In this document: piece after piece, positions 37,429 to 45,587 of the stretch
Layout: every line of letters begins with the position of its first letter
Numbering within the stretch: position 1 is the first letter of the stretch
Assembly: GCA_902775345.1 (NCBI GenBank)
Contig: CACYLW010000001.1
Span: forward strand, 123,958 to 187,957
Source of the DNA: an uncultured Eubacteriales bacterium
GTDB lineage: Bacteria > Bacillota > Clostridia > Peptostreptococcales > Anaerovoracaceae
Direction of reading: 5' to 3'
Length of the DNA stretch: 64,000 nucleotides
Notes under the pieces: model-generated
Seen by the model: the letters and a program-made list of their open reading frames with translations, nothing else
The model's database searches: none
What the model was told of the DNA's origin: nothing
Position numbers and translations under genes: made by a program

Positions 37429-38298
37429 TCACCTGACATTTTCTTTCAGATATGTTATTACGGAGCGGGCTAACGGGCCCGCTTCTTTTATTGATTTGAT
37501 GCCGATGCCAAGAGTCCTGTATGACTCCGGATCAAGCATGCGGCTGTCGTATTCTCCCGGGTGCTTTTCTATTATCAGCTCCGGAAGTACAGCTATGCCG
37601 AGTCCGTGCTGAACCATCGACAGCACGGCAAAGTCGTCCCTGAAATAATATTTTACATCAGGGGCAAAACCGGCCTGATCAAAGACCTTCCGCACATCGC
37701 GGTCATAGGACTGATATGTCATGATGAGCGGATAATCCCTCAGTACGTCCACCGGAACAAAGTCGTAAGTGCTGAGGTCGTGTTTTTCAGAGAAGACCAC
37801 AAGCATCGGATCATCCAGGAGGGGAATAAAGTCGATCGACTTCCGCTCAGGCTCACTGAGGAGCGCGATGTCGAGAGAGCCGTCGGCAACTCCGTGCTCC
37901 ATCTCGTCCTGACCGCTTTCCACTATCTCAAAGCCCACTTCCGGATAGTTGTCCTGAAAATGGTCGAGCAGCTGCGGCAGCCATGATGTGGAAGTGCTTA
38001 CGAAAGTGCCGATCCTTATGGTGCCGCGCTTTATGCCGCTTATATCCGCTATCTCCTGAAACAGTTTTTCCTCCTGGGCGCGCATCGCACGCATCGTCGG
38101 AAGCAGCTGGAGCGCCTCGCGTGTCGGCTCGACGCCTTTCTTTGTTTTGATGAGAAGGGGAAAACCGACCTCATCCTCGAAGGATCTCATCATCTGTGTC
38201 AGGTTGGACTGGGTGTAGCCAAGGATCTCCCCTGCCTTTGTAAGGCTGCCGCTGTCGATCGCGGTGAGCAGGACCTGTATCATCTTCTGTGTGTTCAT
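37429..38298 (-). CDS. LysR-family regulator, paralogue 1
   Basis: A 289-residue LysR protein: HTH LLTAIDSGSLTKAGEILGYT with SNLTQMMRSFEDEVGFPLL, then an effector domain (GTIRIGTFVSTSTSWLPQLL, DGSLDIALLS, FAVLSMVQHGLGIAVLPE). By eye it is well over half identical to the LysR at 45.6 kb, with nearly the same ends. The ATG at 38298 was preferred over GTG 38304 because GGGAGG lies at the right distance. It is divergent from a 29-residue peptide gene and from brnQ, the classic position for a LysR regulating its neighbour. Confidence 0.93.
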   Translation of the reverse strand: MNTQKMIQVLLTAIDSGSLTKAGEILGYTQSNLTQMMRSFEDEVGFPLLIKTKKGVEPTREALQLLPTMRAMRAQEEKLFQEIADISGIKRGTIRIGTFVSTSTSWLPQLLDHFQDNYPEVGFEIVESGQDEMEHGVADGSLDIALLSEPERKSIDFIPLLDDPMLVVFSEKHDLSTYDFVPVDVLRDYPLIMTYQSYDRDVRKVFDQAGFAPDVKYYFRDDFAVLSMVQHGLGIAVLPELIIEKHPGEYDSRMLDPESYRTLGIGIKSIKEAGPLARSVITYLKENVR

Positions 38299-38374
38299 AA
38301 GCACCTCCCGGTATCTCCTTCTGATTAGATACTAAACATTAAAGAAAATAATATCAAGCATCATATCTATTAAT

Positions 38375-38457
38375 TTTTCATCATATGTGTAATGAGTTAT
38401 ATTGTGATCAGAAAGAAAGACCGAAAGGTCATGGAGATAAAAACCGGTAAAAGGAGG
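38375..38457 (+). promoter_or_regulatory. Promoter and structured leader of peptide gene 1
   Basis: TTTTCA at 38375 and TATATT at 38398 with a 17-base spacer form a plausible promoter. ATCAGA starts at 38407, about the transcription start, followed by a GACC-GAAA-GGTC hairpin at 38419-38430, AGATAAAAA at 38435-38443 and AGGAGG at 38452-38457. The same order of elements precedes the peptide gene at 45.4 kb. Confidence 0.6.
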
Positions 38458-38464
38458 TAACAAA

Positions 38465-38554
38465 ATGGGTATTCTCATCACAATGGCTTACACAGCATTC
38501 ATGACATTTATCTGCACCAAGGTTATTGAACACACACCATCGGAGCACAAATAA
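38465..38554 (+). CDS. 29-residue hydrophobic peptide beside LysR 1
   Basis: A short gene with an excellent ribosome site (AGGAGG, 7 bases before ATG) and its own downstream hairpin. The peptide has a hydrophobic first two-thirds (GILITMAYTAFMTFICTKVI) and a polar tail (EHTPSEHK), which suits one membrane helix. It lies between a divergent LysR and brnQ. A second gene of the same size and layout occurs beside the LysR paralogue at 45.6 kb. It could be a small accessory subunit of the BrnQ carrier, a regulatory peptide or a type I toxin; I recognise no family. It is not a leader peptide rich in consecutive Ile/Leu/Val codons. Confidence 0.6.
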   Translation: MGILITMAYTAFMTFICTKVIEHTPSEHK

Positions 38555-38582
38555 AAATAGCTTATGAGAGAGGTCAGCAAAA

Positions 38583-38615
38583 CGGAGGCTGCGGTACCAC
38601 AGCCCTCCGCTTTTG
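38583..38615 (+). terminator. Terminator between peptide gene 1 and brnQ
   Basis: CGGAGGCTG pairs with CAGCCCTCCG with one bulged C and a 6-base loop, followed by CTTTT. A TATAAT lies just beyond, so brnQ can be transcribed separately. Confidence 0.7.
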
Positions 38616-38617
38616 CG

Positions 38618-38623
38618 TATAAT
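38618..38623 (+). promoter_or_regulatory. -10 box of brnQ
   Basis: TATAAT lies 36 bases before the brnQ ATG, directly after the preceding hairpin. No good -35 is visible because the hairpin occupies that position. Confidence 0.5.
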
Positions 38624-38659
38624 AGATGTCGTCGGAACAGATATAAGTGAGGACCAGCA

Positions 38660-39988
38660 ATGAAAAAGGATCTCAGCATAAAAGAACTCGCAATAATGGG
38701 AGGAGCGCTTTTCTCGATGCACTTCGGCGCGGCGTGCATGCTTTTTCCCGTGCAGTGGGGAAAGGACGCGGGAACCGCGCTCTGGCCGGTATTTGCCGGG
38801 GTTGTGCTTTCCGGAGTACTTCTTCCGTATTTCGGCTATCTGGCTCTTGTAAAAGGCGACGGAACATTCCTTGATATAACGAGAAGGATCTCACCGAAAT
38901 TCGGGACTGCCTTTGCGGCACTGACAATATTCGTCATAGGACCTCTGTACATGGTTCCGAGGATGAGCGCTGCGGCATGGGCGGCGATAGTGCAGATCAC
39001 GGGACTGGAAACAGACAGCATGCTCCCTGTGGTGCTGTTCTCGATAATCTACTATCTTATCACCTACTGGTTTGTCGTTAATCCGGGAGAAGTCATGGAT
39101 AAGATAGGAAAGATACTGTTTCCCGTGCTCGTCGTAGTAGTGACGGCAGTCATAGTAAAAAGCCTCGTTTCACCGATATCGCGTGAATGGGCGGCGCCTT
39201 CCTTTGATCAGAATCCTGTGGTGTATGGATTCCTGCAGGGTTATGCAACAGCCGATCTCCAGTGTGCGCTGCTTTTCGGAGTCGTCGTAGTGCAGGGCAT
39301 CAGGAATGCCGGCATAGCTGAGAAGGCGACAAACAGGAATCTGGTAAAGATCGGCATCATAGGACTGGGGCTCCTGCTGGTGACAATACTCGGTCATATG
39401 ATCGCGGGCGCCAACACCGGCGGAACGATTGACCTGACACTCTCTGCATTATATACGGAGATGGTCCTGGTGCTGTGGGGCAAGGCCGGAGGCATACTGT
39501 TCAACGTGGCACTGGTCGCTGCCGCACTTACGACAGCCGTTGGCGCAGTCTCATCCACTTCCGAGATCTGGGAAGAGATAATGCATGAGAAAAACAGCAG
39601 ATTATACACTTACAGAAACTTCTGCATAGTGTCGTGCGTGCTTTCTTGCATCGTTTCTTTCGCGGATCTCGATACGATAGTCAAGGTAGTGGGACCGGTC
39701 CTGGATGCCTGCTATCCGGCGGCGATAGTCATCGCGATGTATTACTGCATCTGCAGAAACAACGCCTCCGCTGCAAATCTCAGCGCGGCAAAATGGGCGT
39801 TCATAGTAACTTTTGCCATAAGCGTGATCGAACTGATTTCCAGATACAGCCAGATGTTCGGCCTTGGATGGACCTGGGCTGAAAGCCTTTACGGAAAGTT
39901 CCCTCTTTCTGAGTACAGTCTGGCATGGCTGCCGGTGAGCATCATCGTATATGCAGCTGCCCGGCTCATGCAGCCCGGAAAGAAATAA
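38660..39988 (+). CDS. brnQ: BrnQ-type branched-chain amino acid:cation symporter
   Basis: A 442-residue LIVCS-family carrier with twelve predicted helices. Landmarks include ALFSMHFGAACMLFPVQWG (equivalent to the LFGAGNLIFPP region), the IGPLYMVPRMSAAAWA segment (the family IGPxxxxPR), IGKILFPVLV, and GYATADLQCALLFGVVVV. It imports leucine, isoleucine and valine with Na+ or H+. Ribosome site GTGAGGACCAGCA. It is preceded by a peptide gene and a LysR gene that may control or assist it, and AzlCD at 14 kb would export the same substrates. Confidence 0.9.
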   Translation: MKKDLSIKELAIMGGALFSMHFGAACMLFPVQWGKDAGTALWPVFAGVVLSGVLLPYFGYLALVKGDGTFLDITRRISPKFGTAFAALTIFVIGPLYMVPRMSAAAWAAIVQITGLETDSMLPVVLFSIIYYLITYWFVVNPGEVMDKIGKILFPVLVVVVTAVIVKSLVSPISREWAAPSFDQNPVVYGFLQGYATADLQCALLFGVVVVQGIRNAGIAEKATNRNLVKIGIIGLGLLLVTILGHMIAGANTGGTIDLTLSALYTEMVLVLWGKAGGILFNVALVAAALTTAVGAVSSTSEIWEEIMHEKNSRLYTYRNFCIVSCVLSCIVSFADLDTIVKVVGPVLDACYPAAIVIAMYYCICRNNASAANLSAAKWAFIVTFAISVIELISRYSQMFGLGWTWAESLYGKFPLSEYSLAWLPVSIIVYAAARLMQPGKK

Positions 39989-40002
39989 TACAGGTTTTTA
40001 CC

Positions 40003-40033
40003 GCGGCAGTCCTGTAAGGCTGCTGCTTTTTTT
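40003..40033 (+). terminator. Terminator after brnQ
   Basis: GCAGTC and GGCTGC pair around CTGTAA, then TGCTTTTTTT. It is short but has a long T run. Confidence 0.7.
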
Positions 40034-40034
40034 G

Positions 40035-40043
40035 TGCTATAAT
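40035..40043 (+). promoter_or_regulatory. Extended -10 promoter of tex
   Basis: TGCTATAAT, an exact extended -10, lies directly after the brnQ terminator and about 59 bases before the tex start codon. Confidence 0.6.
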
Positions 40044-40101
40044 GAGCAGGTTGCTGAATGTAATACAGAAAAGATCATAAGAAACATGAGAGGACATATA
40101 T

Positions 40102-42288
40102 TTGGATAAATTACTTAAAAAAATAGCTGAAGAAACAGGAATAAAACTCTGGCAGGCTGAGGCGGCAGCGGAACTGATAGACAGCGGCTGCACCATACCG
40201 TTCATCGCACGCTACCGTAAGGAAGCGACCGGTGCCATGGATGATGAGGTGCTTAGAAACTTCGATGAGCGTCTGAGATATCTGCGCAACCTCGAAGACC
40301 GCAAGCAGACCGTGCTGGCGGCCATAGATGAACAGGGAAAGCTGACTGACGAACTCAGAACAAGGATAGAAGCTGCTGAAACGGCAGCAGTGCTTGAGGA
40401 TCTTTACAGACCGTACAGACCAAAGAGAAAAACACGCGCGAGTGTGGCAAGGGAAAAAGGCCTGCAGGGTCTTGCTGACTATCTGCTGGCAAAGGACTCA
40501 AAAGGCAATCCTGTTAAGGAAGCTGAAAAATACATATCTGAAGAGAAGGAGATCCCGGATGCTCAGACCGCTCTTGGGATGGCACAGGATATTATCGCAG
40601 ACGACATGTCAGATGATGCCGACATAAGGGCGTGGATAAGAAAGAAAACACTTGCCGGGGGATTCATCTCCTGCAGCCTGGGCGCAGAAGGAAAGAAGAT
40701 CGTCGGATCCGGAGAGCGTTCAGTTTATGAGAATTACTTTGAATACACCGAAGCGGTGTCGAAGATCCCGGGGCACAGAGTGCTGGCAATAAACAGGGGA
40801 GAAAAAGAGAAAGTGCTTTCTGTTTCCGTTGAAGCTCCTGAAGACGAGATAGATGCGTACCTTAAGCGCAGGATGCTGCGCGGAGTTGCGGAGCCATGCA
40901 GGCCGTTCGTGGAAGCCGCGGCTGAAGACGGATACAAAAGGCTCATAGCGCCATCCATAGAAACAGAGATACGCGGGAGTCTGACAGAAACGGCAGAGGA
41001 GGGCGCGATAAAAGTGTTCGGCTCGAACCTGGAGCAGCTCCTCATGCAGCCGCCGATCAAGGGCAGGACCGTGCTCGGCTGGGACCCGGCGTTCCGTACC
41101 GGATGCAAGCTTGCGGTCTGCGATCCGACCGGAAAGATAATGAAGACTGCGGTGATATATCCGACCGCGCCGCAGAACAGGGTGGCAGAATCCGTGAAGG
41201 TTCTCGAAGACCTCTGTGACAGATATGAAGTCGATATTATTTCAGTAGGCAACGGCACGGCTTCAAGGGAATCCGAAAAGATCATCGCTGATTTCATCCG
41301 CGGCTATGAAAAGAACAGACGAGGCAGAAAACTGCAGTATGCGATAGTCAACGAAGCCGGCGCGTCGGTCTACTCTGCCAGCAAGCTCGCGACGGAAGAA
41401 CATCCTGATCTCAACGTAGGCGAAAGGAGTTCTGCCTCGATCGCCCGCAGGCTGCAGGATCCGCTGTCGGAGCTCGTAAAGATCGATCCTAAGGCGATAG
41501 GCGTAGGGCAGTATCAGCACGACATGAATCAGAAGCGTTTGGGAGAGGTGCTGGCCGCAGTAGTAGAGAAGTGTGTGAACATGGTAGGCGTTGACCTTAA
41601 CACAGCTTCACCGTCTCTGCTCGGTTATGTTTCGGGAGTCAGCAGGCAGATCGCGGCAAACATCGTGGCATACAGAAACGAGCACGGAAGATTCGATACG
41701 CGCAAGGAACTGCTGAAAGTCCCTAAGCTCGGGCCGAAGGCTTTTGAGCAGTGCGCGGGATTTCTGAGGATCACGGACGGCAGCGAACCTCTCGATGCTA
41801 CCTCGGTGCATCCTGAAAGCTATGATGCGGCAAAGGCAATACTGAAAGAGTGCGGCTATGGCGCTGACGACATAGTCGCCGGAAAGATCAAAGGCGTGGC
41901 TGCCAGAAAAGATATAGCGGATAAGCTTGGAATCGGAAAGTACACCTTTGACGATATAGCCGCAGAGCTTGAAAAACCGGGAAGAGATCCGAGAGAGAAT
42001 GTTCAGGCGCCTGTTCTCAGAAGTGACGTTCTGGAGATATCGGATCTTGCGCCGGGGATGGAGCTGAAAGGAACAGTACGCAACATCGTGGATTTCGGGG
42101 CGTTCGTAGATATCGGAGTGCATCAGGACGGGCTCGTGCATGTTTCCGAACTGGCTGACAGATTTGTAAAGCATCCGCTCGATGTGGTCAAAGTGGGCGA
42201 CATAGTGAATGTACAGGTGCTGTCGATAGATGAAAAACGCGGCAAGATAGCTCTGTCCATGAAAAGAGCAAGTGCTATAATAAAGTAA
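40102..42288 (+). CDS. tex: Tex-family S1 RNA-binding protein
   Basis: A 728-residue Tex/YhgF protein, thought to act in transcription or RNA-damage responses. Domains in order: N-terminal helical region with PFIARYRKEATGAMDDE, a YqgF-like RNase H fold (LGWDPAFRTGCKLAVCD), helix-hairpin-helix modules (GVDLNTASPSLLGYVSG), and a C-terminal S1 domain (GTVRNIVDFGAFVDIGVHQDG). The start is TTG at 40102 with an AGAGGA ribosome site. It is preceded by its own extended -10 promoter. Confidence 0.96.
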   Translation: MDKLLKKIAEETGIKLWQAEAAAELIDSGCTIPFIARYRKEATGAMDDEVLRNFDERLRYLRNLEDRKQTVLAAIDEQGKLTDELRTRIEAAETAAVLEDLYRPYRPKRKTRASVAREKGLQGLADYLLAKDSKGNPVKEAEKYISEEKEIPDAQTALGMAQDIIADDMSDDADIRAWIRKKTLAGGFISCSLGAEGKKIVGSGERSVYENYFEYTEAVSKIPGHRVLAINRGEKEKVLSVSVEAPEDEIDAYLKRRMLRGVAEPCRPFVEAAAEDGYKRLIAPSIETEIRGSLTETAEEGAIKVFGSNLEQLLMQPPIKGRTVLGWDPAFRTGCKLAVCDPTGKIMKTAVIYPTAPQNRVAESVKVLEDLCDRYEVDIISVGNGTASRESEKIIADFIRGYEKNRRGRKLQYAIVNEAGASVYSASKLATEEHPDLNVGERSSASIARRLQDPLSELVKIDPKAIGVGQYQHDMNQKRLGEVLAAVVEKCVNMVGVDLNTASPSLLGYVSGVSRQIAANIVAYRNEHGRFDTRKELLKVPKLGPKAFEQCAGFLRITDGSEPLDATSVHPESYDAAKAILKECGYGADDIVAGKIKGVAARKDIADKLGIGKYTFDDIAAELEKPGRDPRENVQAPVLRSDVLEISDLAPGMELKGTVRNIVDFGAFVDIGVHQDGLVHVSELADRFVKHPLDVVKVGDIVNVQVLSIDEKRGKIALSMKRASAIIK

Positions 42289-42325
42289 TTAAGAGGCAAC
42301 AGAAGCCGGGAGAAGATCATTACAG

Positions 42326-43039
42326 ATGAGACTGGTAAAAACTGACAGACTTGCAGCAAGCAGCTGCGGCGCAGATGTAAAGCTTTCCGTAGAAGGAGCT
42401 TTCAGGATAGTGGAAGACATGGTCACTGAGCTGATGGGTGACCAGCATATAGACGGAGTCACATGCATGCGCGAATACGGCGGCATGTGGGTCTTCGTCC
42501 GCAACAGGATAGAAATGCCGCAGCCCCTTGCCTGGATGGAAGAGTATGTTGCTACGAGTTACATAAGCTCATTCTCAAGGATAAGACTGTATATAGATAC
42601 CGTGCTTCAGAAGGCTGACGGCAGCATAGCGCTAAGGTCCAGACTCGAGCTGTGCGCTGTAGACCTCGAGACCGGCAAGATCAGAAAAGCGGAGAGCGTC
42701 GGCGTGGGTGAGAAGACTCCTGCTGAGGAGCCGTTGATCGAAATGGCGTATACAAAGGAAAAACCGGTCCGGGGCGACCTGACAGACGAGGTGACGGTTC
42801 GTCCGGCAGATATCGATTACTGCCATCACACCAACAATGTTGCATATGTCCGTTACTTCATGAACCAGATCGGTGTGGATGAGCTGATCGAGCATCCGGT
42901 CAGGGCGATCGAGGTCCAGTATGCGACCCAGACACATGAGGGGGACAGGCTAAGCATCTACCGCTGCGTTTCCGAAAATGAAGCGTATGTAATAGAAAAG
43001 GACGGCAATAAAGTCGTCAGCTGCATCATGGAACGGTGA
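42326..43039 (+). CDS. Acyl-ACP thioesterase
   Basis: A 237-residue double-hotdog protein of the acyl-ACP thioesterase family (PF01643). The second hotdog has VRPADIDYCHHTNNVAYVRYFM, the DxNxHxNN-like catalytic element with an Asp-His-Asn pattern, and the first includes GGMWVFVRNRIEMPQPLAW. It should release free fatty acid from acyl-ACP. Such genes are frequent in gut Firmicutes. It follows tex by 37 bases and is followed by an SGNH hydrolase, so it may belong to a short lipid-related run. Confidence 0.88.
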   Translation: MRLVKTDRLAASSCGADVKLSVEGAFRIVEDMVTELMGDQHIDGVTCMREYGGMWVFVRNRIEMPQPLAWMEEYVATSYISSFSRIRLYIDTVLQKADGSIALRSRLELCAVDLETGKIRKAESVGVGEKTPAEEPLIEMAYTKEKPVRGDLTDEVTVRPADIDYCHHTNNVAYVRYFMNQIGVDELIEHPVRAIEVQYATQTHEGDRLSIYRCVSENEAYVIEKDGNKVVSCIMER

Positions 43040-43084
43040 CTGCTGCAGCGGGACGGAAACACGATTGGAGACAGTGATACGGAA

Positions 43085-43651
43085 ATGAAAATCCTTTGCA
43101 TCGGCGACTCGAATACGTACGGATACGATCCGAGATCATACATCGGATCCAGGTATCCGGAAGAAGTGCGGTGGACAGACCGCCTGGGTGACTGTGAGGT
43201 GATCAACTGCGGGCTCAACGGCATGACCGTGCCGCGCAATCACCTCAGATCTGTAGGGCAGATCAGGGCGAACGATCCGGACCTGGTCATTGTGATGCTC
43301 GGCACCAACGATCTGCTCAGCGGTCTGAACACAGAACAGATAGCAGAACGTATGGATGGCTTTCTTGACTCGATAAGCGGTCCGGGAAAGCAGATCCTGC
43401 TGATCTCACCTCCGCTGCTGCAATATGGCGAGTGGGTCATGGACGATGACGTGGTGGATGAATCACAGATGCTGGGAGAGACCCTGCGGGAACTGGCAGA
43501 CAGAAAGAACTGCCTGTTCGCCGATGCAGGTGAATGGGATATCGGGATGACTTTTGACGGAGTACATTTTTCACCTGAGGGCCATGAGACTTTTGCGAGG
43601 GAGCTGTCAGCGTTCCTTGCAGGACTTTCTGGAGATAACAGCGGCGAATAG
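43085..43651 (+). CDS. SGNH/GDSL-family esterase
   Basis: A 188-residue hydrolase with block I IGDSNTYGYDP (nucleophilic Ser), the block II glycine in GLNGMTVPRNH, block III LGTNDLLSG and block V DGVHFSPEGH with the catalytic Asp and His. It has no signal peptide, so it is cytoplasmic. It may be an arylesterase or acetylesterase. It lies 45 bases after the thioesterase and 16 before the SRAP gene. Confidence 0.9.
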   Translation: MKILCIGDSNTYGYDPRSYIGSRYPEEVRWTDRLGDCEVINCGLNGMTVPRNHLRSVGQIRANDPDLVIVMLGTNDLLSGLNTEQIAERMDGFLDSISGPGKQILLISPPLLQYGEWVMDDDVVDESQMLGETLRELADRKNCLFADAGEWDIGMTFDGVHFSPEGHETFARELSAFLAGLSGDNSGE

Positions 43652-43667
43652 ACACGCGGAAGAAAAA

Positions 43668-44288
43668 ATGTGCTGCAGATATTATTATGAAGACTTTGAA
43701 ATAGAGCTCAGGGAACTCATGAAGGCAGAGAAGGTAGTTGAACTGCCGGATTTCAGGCGCAGAAACACTGAGAAAAGAGATATCTGCCCGTCGCAGTCAG
43801 CGGTCATAATACACTGCGCGGGACCTGAAAGCGACGGAAAGGGCAGCATCATCGGTGCTTCTGAAATGTCATGGGGCTTCTCAAATCCCGCGAAAAAAGG
43901 GCTCATAATCAATGCGAGAGCAGAGACGGCGAGAGAGAAGATAACTTTTGCAGACAGCATAGCCAGGCGGCGCTGCGTGATCCCTGCGAGCGGTTTTTAC
44001 GAATGGGATCCTTATAAAGCGAGATACCGCTTCACATCAGCGGACGGAGGACTGCTTCTGCTCGCCGGTTTCTACCGCAAAGAGCAGGGGCTGCCGAGAT
44101 TCACCGTACTGACTACAGAGGCGAATGAATCGATGATAAAGGTCCACGACCGCATGCCGGTCATGATCAGAAGGGAAGAGATCAGGCCGTGGATCGAAGA
44201 TGATGCCAGACTGCCGGACTTTCTTGGCAGGAAGCAGATGCAGCTCGTGTGTGAACAGGATTCAGGACAGATAAGGTTCAGCTTCTAG
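43668..44288 (+). CDS. SRAP (HMCES/YedK) abasic-site shield protein
   Basis: A 206-residue SOS-response-associated protein that crosslinks to abasic sites in single-stranded DNA through Cys2. The mature N-terminus is MCCRYYY. Conserved segments visible are WGFSNPAKKGLIINARAETA, RRRCVIPASGFYEWDP and HDRMPVMI, with the expected Asn, Glu and His. The ATG at 43668 is required to place Cys2 at the N-terminus; a longer frame upstream would hide it. It is the second DNA-damage gene in the window besides the Y-family polymerase. Confidence 0.94.
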   Translation: MCCRYYYEDFEIELRELMKAEKVVELPDFRRRNTEKRDICPSQSAVIIHCAGPESDGKGSIIGASEMSWGFSNPAKKGLIINARAETAREKITFADSIARRRCVIPASGFYEWDPYKARYRFTSADGGLLLLAGFYRKEQGLPRFTVLTTEANESMIKVHDRMPVMIRREEIRPWIEDDARLPDFLGRKQMQLVCEQDSGQIRFSF

Positions 44289-44326
44289 AAGGACTGGAAG
44301 GAGAAGAGGATAAAGGAGGAGAAGGC

Positions 44327-45214
44327 ATGGCATCAACTGTATATTTCACCAGAGACGTTACACCTGAAAACATAATCAGGCTGTATGACAAACTCGGAGT
44401 AAAGCTTGAGGGAAAGACAGCGATCAAAGTACATTCGGGCGAGGAAGGCAATCAGAACTACCTGCATCCTGAATTCTGGAAGCCTGTGGTCGAATATGTC
44501 GGCGGCACCATCGTGGAATGCAATACTGCTTATGCAGGTAAGAGAAACAGCTCATACAAGCATATGAAACTGCTTGAGAGGCACGGCTGGAAAAAGTATT
44601 TCGTTGTGGATCTGATGGACAGATACGGTCCTGATATCGAGATCCCTGTCAGAAACGGAAAACACCTGAAGAAAGACATAATGGGAAAGCACTTCCTGAG
44701 ATATGACTCGCTTCTGGTGCTGTCGCATTTCAAGGGCCATCCGATGGGTGGATACGGCGGAGCTCTTAAGCAGCTTTCCATAGGCTGCGCTTCAACTGCC
44801 GGTAAGGTCTATATTCATTCAGCAGGAAAGTACCAGCAGGCAAAAGATCAGGACGTAGTATGGACGGATCTGCCGCCTCAGGATGACTTCCTTGAGTCCA
44901 TGGCAGAAGCTGCAAGTGCCGTGGTTGACCACTTTGCCGGAAAAGCAGTTTACATAAATGTAATGGCAAACATGTCAGTTGACTGCGACTGCTGCGCTGT
45001 CGCGGAAGATCCGTGCCTGAAGGATATGGGCATACTGATCTCGACAGATCCTGTGGCTATAGACAGAGCATGTATCGACCTCGTAAAGAAGTCGGATGAT
45101 CCGGGCAGGGAGCATTTCATGGAGAGAGTAACGTCAAGAAACGGTGAGCATACCATCGATGCTGCAGCTGAGCTCGGTGTCGGATCAAAGGAATACGAGC
45201 TGATCGAGCTGTAA
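44327..45214 (+). CDS. DUF362 domain protein
   Basis: A 295-residue protein of the DUF362 family, found in many anaerobes and sometimes annotated as Fe-S cluster binding. It begins VYFTRDVTPENIIRLYDKL and has AIKVHSGEEGNQNYLHPEF, LLVLSHFKGHPMGGYGGALK, and a C-terminal cysteine group (CDCCAVAEDPC). It lacks the C-terminal two-cluster ferredoxin part that some relatives have. The function is not known. An AAAGGAGGAGAAGGC ribosome site precedes it. It is followed by a 200-base gap with the promoter of peptide gene 2. Confidence 0.85.
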   Translation: MASTVYFTRDVTPENIIRLYDKLGVKLEGKTAIKVHSGEEGNQNYLHPEFWKPVVEYVGGTIVECNTAYAGKRNSSYKHMKLLERHGWKKYFVVDLMDRYGPDIEIPVRNGKHLKKDIMGKHFLRYDSLLVLSHFKGHPMGGYGGALKQLSIGCASTAGKVYIHSAGKYQQAKDQDVVWTDLPPQDDFLESMAEAASAVVDHFAGKAVYINVMANMSVDCDCCAVAEDPCLKDMGILISTDPVAIDRACIDLVKKSDDPGREHFMERVTSRNGEHTIDAAAELGVGSKEYELIEL

Positions 45215-45305
45215 GAAGCAGCATGAGATCCATTCGCATTCCGAAATTCTGATACGGACTCAGTTGATATTAGAAAATGTAATACCGGATATGCAAAACA
45301 ACCAT

Positions 45306-45411
45306 TTTACTTTTAGCTATATGAATGTTATTTTTTTATCAGACAAAGAGAGCCGCACATCAGAAAGCTGATGCGGCCTGCAAAATAGATAAAAATGTAA
45401 TATACAGGAGG
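45306..45411 (+). promoter_or_regulatory. Promoter and structured leader of peptide gene 2
   Basis: TTTACT at 45306 and TATTTT at 45329 with a 17-base spacer form a plausible promoter. ATCAGA starts at 45338, nine bases after the -10 start as in the 38.4 kb copy. A bulged hairpin (GCCGCA...TCAG with CTGATGCGGC) spans 45352-45377, then AGATAAAAA at 45387-45395 and AGGAGG at 45406-45411. Confidence 0.6.
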
Positions 45412-45418
45412 CAATAAA

Positions 45419-45511
45419 ATGGTAGGAATCATCGCAGCAGTAGGAATCGTTGCAGTATCCGGAGTAATCACATATGAGTTCGAAGAGAAGATCGCTCCAA
45501 AGAACAACTAG
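45419..45511 (+). CDS. 30-residue hydrophobic peptide beside LysR 2
   Basis: A short gene starting 7 bases after AGGAGG. The peptide is Val/Ile/Ala-rich for about 18 residues (MVGIIAAVGIVAVSGVIT) and ends with a charged tail (YEFEEKIAPKNN), which suits a single membrane helix. It stands alone: it has its own promoter and terminator, with no other rightward gene in the transcript. The neighbouring LysR is convergent here, whereas it is divergent at the first copy. That it recurs with the same leader and the same kind of LysR is the main evidence that it is a real gene. The function is unknown. Confidence 0.62.
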   Translation: MVGIIAAVGIVAVSGVITYEFEEKIAPKNN

Positions 45512-45545
45512 TAAATAACGAATTAGTTAATAGTAATCCGTGTTT

Positions 45546-45587
45546 AAAGGAAACGATCCGTCAGAAATGACGGATCGTTCCTTTTTA
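45546..45587. terminator. Terminator between peptide gene 2 and LysR 2
   Basis: A long stem, ACGATCCGTCA with TGACGGATCGT, flanked by AAAGGA/TCCTTT and closed by a GAAA loop, followed by a T run. It serves the peptide gene and may also stop the convergent LysR transcript, whose stop codon it touches. Confidence 0.92.

Noticed and set aside
38465-38623. Peptide gene 1 as an amino-acid attenuator of brnQ
   Set aside because: The peptide has scattered, not consecutive, Ile/Leu/Val codons, there is no clear antiterminator pairing, and brnQ has its own -10 box after the hairpin. An identical layout at 45.4 kb has no downstream gene.
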